Origin: Cryphonectria parasitica EP155
Taxonomy: Eukaryota; Ascomycota; Sordariomycetes; Diaporthales; Cryphonectriaceae
DNA: 64,000 bases
Direction: 5' to 3'
NCBI RefSeq assembly: GCF_011745365.1
Contig: NW_024468917.1
Span: 186,001-250,000 of the forward strand
This document shows positions 21,803 through 34,538 of this stretch, one piece after another. A program made the position numbers and the translations under genes. Below the pieces are notes generated by a model. That model saw only the letters and a program-made list of their open reading frames with translations, did no database searches and had not been told where the DNA came from. How positions within the stretch are numbered: the stretch's first letter is position 1; each line of letters begins with the position of its first letter.

Positions 21803-24264
21803 GCACCTCCGCTGCCGAACTAAACAATCAGTGGCGTTGAGGCAAGAAACCCCCTGCTAAGTCTTGGAGATCGACTGATCTGCGGCGATAGATCCCTCCT
21901 AGACGAGGTAATGAGTGAGGGTGTTGGATGAGGCTATATATTTCATTAATATTTCTACCCTTTTTCTTCTTGTTCTTCTTCTTCTATGAACGAGAGGAGT
22001 CGTCGTGGACGGAGTCGACGAGAAGAAGAAAAAACAAGAGAGAGAAAAGAGGACGATGGCCGACGACAAAAAAGACAGACAGACCCACGATGAACGCAGG
22101 ACGATAAGATGTGCGTCCTTCACTCACTCACTCCTCATCATCCAAGGAAAAAGGAGCCATAGCGGACCCTTTTTGTACGACGCCCTGGAAAGATCGGCAC
22201 AGCAATAATGAACAGTCGACCCCTCCCCTCTATCTCCATGACGGGAGAAATAACGCCATTGCGCAAGGCTTGCGTAGTCCGTTCAGCTGTAGCCAGGCAA
22301 TGTCGTACTATAGGTATCATTGAACGTTGCGCTGCAGCAAAGATAGATGAATAGATCGATTTGAATTGGCCGGGTTCTTGTTCGTCATGGCTGAATCGGG
22401 GAGGTGAATAAAGGATGCACCAGCAACAGACCAGGGGGGCTCGATTTGCGGGGGGGGGGGGGCAAGGAGGGGAGTGGATGGGTGGATGGACGGATGGAGA
22501 GATGGGGAGGGAAGGAGCCAACCACCGTGCCACTGGAAAGGAACGAGAGGAGAACGGGCCTAGAGCCTTGGTGGCCCCTGCGTCTAGAGTGCAACGTCCC
22601 TTGTGGGCTCTGAACAACCTCGCCTACCTACACACTTCTCTGCCCTGCCATCTAGCCTGCATGAGGTGCCATTTTTGTTCTGGTCTGTACATGGTAGCGC
22701 GCACTGCTGCAGGGAAAGGACAAGTTCGGGTTGGTGGCCTGTCTGTGGTGCATGCGCATGGTGCAGGAAGCAGGGGGGGAGGGAAGGAGGGGGAGGAGAA
22801 GGGGACCCAAGATCGTCAATCGTGTTACGGAAGATCGAAGCCGCAAATGCAGGTGCTGCATGCCCTATACTCGAAGGGTGCAGACGTGTAAAGAAGGAGG
22901 AGGAGAGGTGCAAGTATTGTAGTACATATGATGGAAGGAAGGAGGGGGGAGGGGAGGAGCTGGGGAGGGGGGGGGGCGGGGGTTTGAATTGGGTGGCCCT
23001 CTTTCCGGAGCGAATGGTCCTCTATGCTCTGGACCCTGGGCAACCTGGGCCTCTTTCTTGCAGCAGCAGTCGGAACAGAGGTTGAAACCTGTTTGACGTG
23101 CAGTAAGTACTGTCTTGCTATTTGGTAGGTATATGAGTACCATCACATCAACATAGTACACGCAACTATGCGTAGGCTGTAGATTGTGCCGGGTTCCCGG
23201 GAAGAAAAAGCTCTGTGTTATTACTGCTATGGTATCAGGCGAATTGAGGAGGGCGCTTCAATTTCCCATTATCGTCGCAATGTCCCAGAGGGAAGCCCCC
23301 CAGCAAAGCATCACCGTATCAGTGGGACGAGGGTGGGGCGAAAGCGGCTCAACGTCCTATATCCGGTTACGCGGGCCGCGGGCAGGATTACGGAGAAAGA
23401 GGACGAAGAAAAAAAGAGACAGGAAAGAGAGCAGAGGCAAGAATGTTGAGAGTGGTTGTCGACCTTTGTTGAATAGCTCAAAGGCAGTAGCAGAAGGGCT
23501 TTGTTGTTGGATCTTGCTTTTGGAAAATTTGGGATTTGATTTGGGTTTGTGTGCGCTGGTATCGCCAACAAACAAAAATGAGGGCAGAGCACAGGGTATC
23601 AGCAACTACAACGGTTTGACGCCCTATGTATATGCATAAAACAAAAACACAACCAACACTGAACAACACAAGAATACTAAGACAGAGAGAGGGGGAGAGA
23701 TAAAGGAAAAGAAAAAGGGAAGGAAAAAAAAAGGAAACGAGGAAAAACTGGGTCTCCAACAGCATCAAATGTCTTTCCCTCACATCCTATCCCTCAGCCA
23801 AAACCACTTGACCGTTTGGGAGAGAGAATCGCATAGTAAAAGAATGAAAGAAAAGGACCAAACTCCATCTGAAATGCTTCCTCTTCCTTTCCCTGCCTGT
23901 GTATCTATACCAATACCACGGTACTGTGTGACGACGACTGGCTCTATTGTGGTATGAGTATGTCCATACTCCTGTCTCTTGCGTCACCGCCTCGAAGGGG
24001 GTTTTTCTTTTCTGTTTTTCTTCCTCTGGGGGCCGCTTTCTCATGTGAAGCCGTGTAGATGAAGTCTTGGCCCTCGGATTCAGATGTAGAGGTTGGGTGT
24101 GGTGATATAGGACTGCCATCGGTTTGTGGCACGGGGGTCAAAGAAGATAGGTGAAGCCTTCCTTTCATCGTCTCAAGATCAACTCCTGTCGAATTTGTCC
24201 CTCTCCTTACCATCGATTCATCCATGCATCGCTTGCCCCTCCACTCCATCTCTCAAGACGCACG
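21803..24264. other. Intergenic (2.5 kb)
   Basis: Strongly G-rich on the + strand at 22440-23000, with a 13-base G run at 22450-22462 and a 10-base run at 22967-22976. Purine-rich tracts lie at 23395-23450 and 23680-23750. No gene is supported. The left end holds the promoter of the PNGase A-like gene. Confidence 0.55.
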
Positions 24265-24894
24265 TCAGGCTTGCGGTTTGTCCCAGAACCTCCTGATCGC
24301 AGCAACAGCAACCTTGTTCCCCACGAACCGTTGCTGATAGAAGTTAAACACGGCAAACTCGCCGGTGGTCATGACATAGCTCTCAGGACTACTCATGACC
24401 CGGCCCCAGATCTGCGACAGCGCCGACTCCAGGATCCCGCTGACCACCGGGTCCTGAGCTACGTCAGGGCTGTCCCGTGCGACTTCTAGTGCCTCGGCCA
24501 CCGTGTTGGGGTCTAGGTTGGTGTAGTCTGCTGGGGGGCTTATGGTGATGGTGGTGGTGCTGGTGGTGGTAGTGATAGGAGTTGGCCGTGATCTTGTCGC
24601 TGCTGTGGGTGCTGGTAGAGGGCAAGATGACCCTGGGGTTGCGAGATCCTCCTCCTCGTCGTCATCGTAATCACCTGTCCTGGCTGCTGTGGCAGGTCTT
24701 GACGGCGGGCTTAGTGGGGCCTCTTGTGGTGGTGTTGGCGGTGTGGTCGTCTGTCCGGCGCCGCTCATGGTAGTGGTTGTGTTGGAGGTGCTAGAGGGAA
24801 AGTGTGGGAAGTAGGAGGTCTCTGCCGACATTGTTGCTGCGGAGAGGGATCGAAATGGTATGTGACAGCACGGGTTGCTGTTGAGGGAGAGCAT
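24265..24894 (-). CDS. Conserved fungal protein of unknown function
   Basis: A single exon encodes 209 aa. The N-terminal 110 residues are low-complexity and probably disordered (Thr/Ser/Pro runs, an acidic DYDDDEEED block). The C-terminal 80 residues look like a small conserved domain: PNTVAEALEVARDSPDVAQD, then SGILESALSQIWGRVMSSPE, SYVMTTGEFAVFNFYQQRF and GNKVAVAAIRRFWD. Dense aromatic and hydrophobic spacing, in contrast to the N-part, argues for a real folded unit. I recognise the pattern as one found in hypothetical proteins of other ascomycetes, but know no function. Starts at 24894, 24831 (MSAETS) or 24768 (MSGAGQ) are all possible; the longest is reported. No signal peptide or membrane helix is visible. 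Confidence 0.7.
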   Translation of the reverse strand: MLSLNSNPCCHIPFRSLSAATMSAETSYFPHFPSSTSNTTTTMSGAGQTTTPPTPPQEAPLSPPSRPATAARTGDYDDDEEEDLATPGSSCPLPAPTAATRSRPTPITTTTSTTTITISPPADYTNLDPNTVAEALEVARDSPDVAQDPVVSGILESALSQIWGRVMSSPESYVMTTGEFAVFNFYQQRFVGNKVAVAAIRRFWDKPQA

Positions 24895-27800
24895 CTTGGC
24901 CAGAGAGAAGGGGGAGAGGAGAGAGAAGTAAAGAGAGGCACAAGAGAAGAGGAGATGTGTGTAAAATAAGAGGGAGACGGGAAGCGAGGTGTGTGTGTGT
25001 GAGAGAGAGAGGCGACTTTATCACCGGAACAGAAGTACCAGGGTTGGTGGAGAGAGTGCGCCCTTGTGATGAAAAAGTGAGGGGAGGCAAAGTTGGTCTT
25101 TCCCTTGCTTGGATTTGCTGTTATGGAACAGAAACCTGGGAAGAAGCTGAGGCTGAGGCGTCAGATAACCCTTGGTTCCCGGCGGGGTCCAGAACTCTCT
25201 CGCTCTCGGCCTGATGGGCAGAAGGACGGGTTGAATTCCCACAAGTCGTTCGTTCGTTTATGTGTTTGTTGTTATGTATGTGTGATGTGATGGAGCCGAG
25301 ATCGTCAGCCTGGCTTGCCAAATTCGTGGGCTTTTGGGATTGGGGTCCAAGGTTTATGCTCTTGGTCGATCCAGGTTTGAAATCCGGAATGGAAAATGGA
25401 TTGTCGTCGAAGTCGAGGGTGCGATGGGGCTGGGAGGATCTTAGTCGTGTGGGAATAGTCGGAAACAAGACATGCAGAGAGAAGAGGTTGTAATGGAGTG
25501 CGAAGTGGATGTGTGTGTGTGGATAATATAACATTTACGACAGGATCAGTTGAGTCCACCAGCTTGGGCCCTTTGAAAGAAGGGGGGAGGGGGGGGGGAG
25601 AGGAAGTTGGACAGGACTGGACTGAAGAGATACTTTATATTCTATGTACCACAAAGAAATAAATAAAAAAAAGTTCAGAGACAGACAAAATGGAAAAAGA
25701 AAAAAAAAAGAAGAAAAAAAAAAAGGACCAGACACTCTAAAGCACGGGTGGAAATTGATCATACAAACTCTCACTCTCTTACACACATACGTAGGCTTCC
25801 GCTTTCCACTGCCACGAACGAACCCAAGAAAAGATCCCAAGCAAGGGTCCCAAGGGCGAGAGAGCGAGGATGGAAATAATCGCAACAAGACCGAAAGCTT
25901 AAAACTTCCGCCATGCGCACATAGGATGAGGGAGAGGTACATGAGTACATGTACCTTAGTACTTCCTTGGACCTGAGATCCCGTCCCGCAATCCATGTCT
26001 AGCGCTCCGTTGTGATGGAGCAGATTCCGCCCCATGACTCTGTTTAAAAGTACTCACACATACCTGTGAGCACCAGACTGGTACTAAGTATGTGCTACTA
26101 TGACATAGACTTCTTGGTACTATGGTAGTTCTAAGGAGAAGGGAAGAGGCAGGGGGGGTCGGGAACAAGCTCGAGGGGAGGGTGGGGGGTCAAGACGAAA
26201 CCAAGACGTCCCTGAACTGCCCCCGACTCATGTGCGCAGCTGTATTTATGGTTTATGAGTGGGCTCATGTCGCTTGTTCGTGGCAAAAGCGTCCCAACTA
26301 AAAAAAAACCGCAAATCCTACTTTTACTACGGTACTATGCCTGTATACATAATACTAGTGCTAGGCAGTATGTACATAGTATACACTTATATTCGGAACA
26401 GCGCCGTAGTCAAAAAAGTGACACGCAATTTAGTCGACTTGTTTCTGACACGAGCACAAAAAGCATCTTGTCATCTCGGCCCCTTGGCCACACGAACAAC
26501 CTTTTTTTGTTCTTGTTTCTCTCCCTGGTCTCGTAATGAACGAAGGTTCGACTTTGGGGAACGCCACCTGGGCATATGTCATGATGAATGAATTACTGCA
26601 AGATAGGATTCATTAAATTGACAAACAGATCAGCCCTGCATGCTTCAGGCCGATCGAACGTCCCAGGCTAGAGCTGACGGGTACTTTCTTTAACTTTAGT
26701 CCAGGTCTGGTCGAAAACAGGCTACTTCTATTCCCGTACCCAGATAGGCCACCCCGTCCAAGGACCAAGAAAGAGGGCACTCACTGATGCGCAGTTCCTA
26801 ATGAGATCGACAGGAGAAAACAAGAAGAAGTAGCAAAGATGATGAACAAATAAATACAGGGCGTCAGAAAGGCTGTCGTTAGAGAGACATTTCGGTTACG
26901 AGACCCTGAAAAAGACGAAGTCTCATTGCGAGATTGCAGAGACACACCAAAGATCTGTACCGAGAAGCACGCACCCGCAAAAGGCTAGATACATGTAGCT
27001 AAAAAGTCCCCTACTTGGGCGCTCACAAGGCTTGGCTGTGTGGCTGGCACGGGGTCATCTTACTATGGTATATAGTACGTACATGTGCACACAGGGCTGC
27101 GTAAATCTTCCTGACGATGCGCCTAGCCAGTGCACGGGGCGCCTGTTTAGAAGCTCTCGATCGGTGTTAGAAAGAATCAACAAGGAAATAAACTTGTACG
27201 TAGTAGGTAAGCTGTGCGGCAGCTGTTCCGCCTAATGGCCGAAGCATGAAGGGAAAGAAAAACAAAGCCCTCCCTCCCCGGGTGCGTCGGTAATGAGGTC
27301 GTTTTTTCCACGTTCACGCTCACTTGTGTCCTTTTCTTGATCACTTTGACTCACGCTCTTTTTTTCTTTCTTTTGCTCTACTGCCTGCCGAAGCTTTGAG
27401 GGGATGAGGGGTAGTTGGAGGAGGAGATCGTCTGCTAGGCTGCCAAATGACATGTCGCAAAAAGAAGAGGATAATTCCCAAGGACGGCCCCCTCTCCTCT
27501 CTTGTCTTCCCTTTCCAACCTTCCCTCATGGGCCCTTCATCGAGTCAGTATTGACGGAAAGTTTCCGGGTCCCACAGCATTGCGACCAGACTCTCAATGC
27601 TGGGGCCCACTGACGTGTAAGATCGTTTTCCCGCGAGCCTGCTCTTTCGAATCTCATGTTGTGCTTTACTATATCAATTATGACGACTGTCCATGTTTCG
27701 CGTGGGGGGTTGATGATCAGAGGAGGGGGGGGGGGGGACGGTTCTGCTACACGTCTCTCGATTGTGGTCCGAAAGAGGCAACAGGAAGTATGTTTGTAGA

Positions 27801-30800
27801 TCTGCATGCACTTGGCAATTCACAGCCTCAGCCTTGTATAACCATACCGCCATGGTTTCTACTGCTTGAGAGGCATGAGTAGGCAGGAAGGTTATGTTGG
27901 TACAGACCTACTTCCTCCTTGTGCTCACGCGCGTGTCCCTGTCTCAAGATGATGTTTTTGGTACATTGGTATCCACCCGGATATAGTCACTCAGTCTCGT
28001 ATATCCGTCTGCAGCAGTCCAGAGTGAGAGGTCTGGGATCTGGGGTCTCCATTCAGTGAACTAGGCCGGATCGCTAATCTTGATGACCGACGTCTCAGGG
28101 GGGGCCCCCTGGGTCATCTTTCATGTGTAGTACCGCCATGTACACATGTACTCAGCATAGTCTCATAGTATGTAGATATCCTTGCCTTGTCAACTCCAAG
28201 GATGACATTCTGCCATGGCGAACGATTTCGTTGCGGCAGGCAGACGATAAAATTCCATAGTACGATGCTAACGGTAAGATATGACACGCACAGCATGCGC
28301 GGTTCGACGAGCCGGCGTTTTCTTGCTGACGTGTAGTTTAATAATCAGCCGCCACAGGAGAGCTTTTTTTCTTTCCTTTTTTCTCTCTTCATCTTCTATT
28401 CTTTGTTTGAAACGGCGCCTTTGCGTGCGGGTACTTTTTTCTTTTTCTTTTCTTTCTTTTCCGTCTGCAAACCTGATAGTTGAGAGTCATGTCAAATCGA
28501 TTGATGCACTTCAGGCTATTAGGATGTACCGTTCATTCATGTCCAGAACCCTGCCTGCCATTTTAACATTGCGCAAACAAAACCCTGGTACTGCACTGAC
28601 CGAAACTTATATTACAACAGCCTTTGCTTGTGAAACTCCTGACAAGCCTACTTTCGGGGAGACTATGTGTCCGAAATCCATATTCTATCCGAACGACTTT
28701 TATTCATGTGAGAGAGCGAGCAACAGAGTTGAACAAAGCCACACCGCCGGCCCGGGCGCAAGATCCCATGATTTACATACCATGTACCGCATATTAGTAC
28801 AGTTCGCAGGGGTCATCGTCATACCAGGCCATTCATTATTAGCTGCCCCCCCCCCTTCGCAGGCAACAGGGTCAGAGCAATAGACTTTCTTGTGTCGGAG
28901 GTTGGGATCTTTTGACAACTTTTCGGGGACATGTTCGAGAAAGGGTAACTTGATCGTCGAGTCTCGTTGGGGATTATGTTTACTTACACAGTATAATTTG
29001 CGACTGCCGCCAGGGCGTATCCTGCATACCGAATTATGCTACATACGCGTGTGGTGTGAGCACACATGCTATGGGAAATTCTCGACCTACTTTGGCGTTG
29101 GCGCCGGGCTAGCCAACTAGTGATCGTATCTCGCGTGGCTTACCGTAGTCACAAGTGAGATAGATCCGTGGTCCCGTGTCAATGTTTTGCGTGTGTGAGA
29201 GAAAGAGGAAGGTGCCCGTGTATTTTCGAAGGGAGGGGCTCTCCACAACTTCTCGAAGGGGCTTTCGTCGTGACAACCTTCTACAAAATTCTACAGCAAG
29301 AACTTGTCTCTATCTAGTCCCTCCTGATTTTATGGTTTATGTTTTTATTGATTTGATTTATTTTGTTTTCCGCTCTCGTGTTTGTATCGGCCATGCCTGC
29401 GCATGTTGCCATCTTGAGGGTCTCGGACCGAGAAAATGCCCCCTTCTACGGGGCCTTTGTGGTTGGCATCCCTAGCCCATCCATGTAGCAAACAACCAAG
29501 CCGAGGTCGTCCCCAGCTCAGAACCCGTGACGTGTATGTACGCACAGCTTAAAGCAAGTCATAGATAGGGTTCAAAACGACCGAGAACTTGTCTCATTAC
29601 CGCAATGAGGTTGGAATGGGCGCAAGTCTTTGCCTTCGAACGATAGAGGAAAACACGGAGAGGTGGTCCTTGTAGGTAGGCCATAATTCCGCGCAAGGCT
29701 ACCTGTCCATCCATTTAGTGTTGCAATGCCCGCGGATTAAGTTTTTTTGAAGGGCCTGGGAAAAGAGGATGGTCGTGAGGTGTCATGGCGATAGCGTGCG
29801 CACGCCCCCGGCTGGCGGTTGTGTCTTCATCCGGGCGCCCAACCTTGTTGAACTTGTGCCTACTGACAACTCACCATCATCGTCCGCTTGAGACCCATCT
29901 TTGAGAACAGACTCTGACGCCTAAGCAAGCTGGTGCCATGTCAGCTTCCCACCCCCGCCCCCTAGGGCTGTGTTATGGCCTCCTCTTCCTCCGGCTTCTC
30001 CTGCTCACTGGCCTCTGATTCAAGATCATAGTCTCTGGGCCGATACTCTCCCATGCCTAGACCCTTCTTTTCGTCTCGAGCGCTGGGCTGCGGCGGCAAG
30101 ATCTCCACAGAGATGGCCCAGCCCTCTAGTACACATGTATTTGGTGCTCTCGTGTGCTCCACGATGATGATGTGAATGGATCTTATGCATTGAACACCCC
30201 TCACATCACAACATCCCGAGTCAGAGCCGTGACGGGTATCGATCGCACATCAGTGGTCCTCCCGCGCCAGGCCTAGTATCTCTTTGCAAGGTACGGGCCC
30301 TGACCCTCTCTCTCCGTGTCGCTCCCTCTTTCTCAAGCGGAAATTGCCGGATCGAGCGTTTGGTTGGTTTGTTGTATTATTATAGTGCGATCCAGGGCAG
30401 TCAGCCCCGTGGAAATTCCGAGGACGAGTCTCCCCCCCCCTGGTCAGGACGTTCAAGGGGGGGGAGGGGAGGCAGTTAGAAAGACAACGGACCTTGACTC
30501 AGCATATTGTCGGATGAGGGACTCAACTGACTCTTTCGCTTTCGCTCTCCTCCCCATGCTTCTTCCTCCCGAAAAAAAGAGAGTCGTCCGTATTACACCT
30601 ACGGAGACACTACTCCGCAGATGAGACAAGGAGAAAAGCCCAAACCCAGAACCTCGGCGGTCCCAACCTGCTATCAAGAGAGGCAAGATCTACATGTTTC
30701 CACCCAGACTCCCGGTAGAGCAGGAACAAGAGACGGAGGACGAGGAAGAAGAAGGGGGGTGTTGTTTGTGCTTTGTTGAATGAAGCCCACCACGCAACGA

Positions 30801-33800
30801 AGCAGTGACCCTGCTCCCCCCCTTTCTCCTCTCTCTCCCCTTCAAGTGCCCTTCAAGCGGGTACCTTACCACGATACTATTGTGATGATATGATACAGAC
30901 CAAGAAAGCAGTTCGTTTCGGTGTCCTCGGCAACTCGGAAGGGGTCTAGCCCTTGGTACGGGGCGGGCGGACAGGGGCGGTCGAAGAAGGCGGCGGAGAC
31001 GGCAGCGGCAGGGCGGCACTCGCTGAATTTCGTACTATTGTTTAGGAGGAAAATAACATCAACCATCAGCAAAAAAAGATTAGACGTTTCGGTGCCGAAG
31101 ACAAGAGGGAATATGGAGAGAAAAGAGAGAATGAGCACGGCCTTGTTATCCTAAAGGGGACCAGCGAGACGGAGGCCGAAGCTAATTCTCTGGAGATTTT
31201 GTGTGGGTTGCCTCGGGCCTGGCATGACAGACGGACAGGACTTGAGGTGGTTCCCTTTTCGATTGTGGCCAAGTCTATTGGCGATCTTCTCGATAACCAA
31301 AGTATAAAAAAAAAAAAAAGGATTGAAAAAAAATAAGAAACATGAAAAGCAGGGAAGAGAGAAAGAAGAGGGGGAGGAAAGAAGGATCAGTAACAAAGTG
31401 TAAAGTCTGGATCCTGTGGCGATTTGATTTCTTGTTGGTGAATAGATTCTCTCTTTTTTTTCCTTCTTCTGTTTCATTCTTGTTCATTTAATGCAGCCGC
31501 CTCGGTGGCTACTTTAAGCGGTATTCACGATAGCCCCCCACAGCGGAGAGGGGGAAGGGGCGAAAGACGTGGAGTGGAAATAAGGTTTGCACTAGACAGG
31601 GGGGAAGAGAAAGAAGGAGAAAGAGTGACCCGCATCATTGTGCAGCCTTGCAGCATGCATCGTCCATCTGAACTGGCTGGTCCCTGGCTCAGCTATTGAG
31701 CGCCTAAATGGGCCAAATGGTGTATTTTCTTTCTTCTTGCCTGTTGTCACTCTAGAGCCTGTCAACGAAACAATCAGAAAGAGAGGGGGGAGGGGGGATA
31801 CCACAAAGCGCGGGCTGCATTCTACGCCGCTCGAAGGGCGTGCCACTTCTTGAGACACACACGAACAGAGACTTTTCAGGAAATCTCGGCTACTCATCTC
31901 CGCAAGGGGGCAAAGACAGGAGGTGGTACCTTCAAAAGGATCATCTGGCAAGAGAAGGTCGCCTGCAGTACTATGGTAAAAGCATGCATACGTAGTAAAG
32001 AGATAGTAATGCTTGCGGGAAGGTTTCGTACCAATATAAACCTAGCCCCCTCCCCCACCGAAAAATACCCACCGAAAAAGAAAAGAAAAAGAAGAAAAAA
32101 AAAAGGACGATAGCCTCCTCGCTTTTTTGGTCCGTTTCAACACGGTCCAGAGTGTGTGAGGGAAGGACGGGGGTGTTGCCCCGATTAGGAAATAATCTTT
32201 ACCATATCAAGATATCCTTCGACACCCCCGAAGATCATCGTCATCATCGTCAAGTCATCATAAAAGTCAAGTCAGACAGATGCGGTGGCAAACCAACGTA
32301 TCAGTCAGTCAGAAGAGATTGTTGGTTTTGAGGATTCTTCCCCTCCCTTCGGTTTTGGTGGCTGACTCGCCTTTCCCCCCTCAAAAACTTTACTACCAAT
32401 AGTTACTATGCACAATGACTGGCATGTCCCATTCACGGACAAGACTTTAGGACCCTGGCGCCTAAAACGTGCTATGCTATGTCATAGGAACCTATGTAGG
32501 ATCCGAAACGAAACTCTGTTCTGTCGCTCGTATATCCGAGTTGCGAATCCCGTCGGGGATCAAGAGCGAGACAGAATAAGGGAGAAAAGAAAGAGAAAAA
32601 CAGGTAAAATCAAAATGCCCCAGGCAGTCAATTATTTAGTCAGTCCCTTGGCCCCCCCTTTGAGAGGCTCGAACCACGACAAGAAATTGTGGTAGATGAA
32701 GACGAAAAATTATGGGACATCGGCCCTGATCCAAGCCATGCTCTCAGCAAGCAAAACAAAGCAATGCTTTGGTACTCCGCCCCAAACCCGCCAACCTCCT
32801 TCTTTTTACTACGGAGAACCCTGAACCATTCGTCCAATCTCTTGGCGCGCATATCTGCACTGACTGGCGGCGACGACCAGTCCTCTCTCCTCCGCCGCCG
32901 CCACGCCCAGCTTCCCAACCCACGTGGCTGGCACACACCCGTCGCGCAGGCTTCTCTGTTTGATGTTATTTAGGTTCACGAGGCGGAGGAGAAGAAGGAG
33001 GCGCCGCTGCCGCTGCCGCCGCCGTCCCACGAGTGAGTCAGTTGCCCCCAAGGCATTGATCACAACAGAATCTCGCCGCACGGATTTTCCCCCCCCCCCC
33101 GTATATTTTGACCCTCATCAGATTTTTTGGGATCTTTTTATTATGCAAAGTAGGGGGGCCCTTCGTCATGTGAAGCACTCAAGTCATTTGAACCTTATTT
33201 CGATCTCATGTTGGGCGCGAGATCGGACCAAGTTCCAGGATCGTACGATGGGAGATTTGAAGCCTTCCATGTATTTTCTAGAAAAAAGAGAAGGAGAACG
33301 GGAGACACACACACAGTGAGAGGAAGAGGGCGGCAAAAGAGGAAACAATCCTCTTACTCGGATGATGAGAAAACTCTAAGGCGCCACTGCAAATTGTAAA
33401 AACCGGGGATGTCGGAATTTCTGACATCGCAGCCCCATGGCATGACATCTCATGACGTTTTTTATCTCAAATTGTCGAATGGCGGTGAAAATTTTCCCTT
33501 TTGCTGTGGACTCCGCAAGAGTCGAATGCAGACGACATGTCCAAGACCCACGGGCGAAACCGCTGGATGGGATGGCATGGTCGAGCTTGTTCTTGCGCTC
33601 TGGGTATTCTGTTTATGAGGTGTGATGTGGTCTACAAGGACGTAATAGATGGACTGTACAAACTCGGCGGCAAAGGTCGCCGCCTTTGAAAATAGGATAT
33701 TCTTTTTTCCTCTGCAAATCTGCCACACCTTACGCCTGGTTCCTTTTCTCTCTAAATCGCTGATGCTGAATGCTGATGCTGCCTTTGTGCCTTTTCCTTT

Positions 33801-33908
33801 CAATGTAGGCACGCAGAAAATCAACCTGGAGAAGAGAGATCCTGCCAGGGGGGAAACTTACTGTGATATACAAGCCCACCCGGTACCTATACAGGCCATT
33901 AGAGGCAC
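24895..33908. other. Large gene-poor region (9 kb)
   Basis: I found no convincing protein gene on either strand in about 9 kb, long compared with the 0.5-4.5-kb gaps elsewhere here. Frames are broken by stops, and the longest open ones are low-complexity (poly-Ser/Phe from CT tracts). Homopolymers are frequent: G13 at 27725-27737, C12 at 33089-33100 and an A run near 31306-31319. Motifs with GTAC, often in TAGTAC or GTACTA context, recur at 25943-25963, 26116-26120, 26331-26340, 27061-27080 and 31967-31978. A small minus-strand open segment at 29962-30115 looks like a possible terminal exon and is discussed in the findings. Non-coding RNA genes or regulatory DNA could be present but cannot be recognised by eye. 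Confidence 0.5.
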
Positions 33909-34502
33909 TCACCGGGTGGTTTTGGGCTTCCTCTTGCCAATCTGCCAACCCCACGACCGCAGGACCTTGACAACTTTGGGTGTCACGGCAGCGGTCAGGG
34001 GGACGCGGACGAAGATGAAGCTCTTGTGGATGGCGTAGGCGAGGGCGAGCTGCGTCGCGAGACCTGTGGCGAGCGTTGTCATCAGCTAAGAACCCTGCTG
34101 CGGGGTTGAAGTGGGAGAAGAAGGAGAGAGGAAGGGGGGGGGGGGGGGTTGTTGTTTGCGTGTTACTGAGCCCCAGAAGTGTGTGGGAGAAGAAGGGGAG
34201 GGGAACAAAGTAGAAAAAAGCATAGTGTAACTTACTTGCGTCCGCCTTGTGCCTCTCCTGTGCCTCCTCTACACCCCAGCCCACCATCTCGACGTCGTTG
34301 CTGATATGGTTGTCACCAATCTGCTCCTTCTCGACGCCTTTCATCTCCGCCCGCCACTCGCGCCACTGCTGCTTCACGCTGTCGGGGATGAACTTCTTGA
34401 CGTTCGATGTGATCCAGTGCTCGAACTCGGCTGCACACGCAGAATGCAAGTCAGCACCAGGGAAACAAGAAGGAAGGGGGAGGGGAGGAGCGCGCGAGAG
34501 AG

Positions 34503-34538
<36 letters not shown>

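Noticed and set aside
28281..28883. A 200-codon + strand open frame in the 9-kb gap.
   Set aside because: Its first half is a Phe/Ser/Leu run from a CT-rich tract, and the rest shows no conserved pattern, signal or splice continuation.
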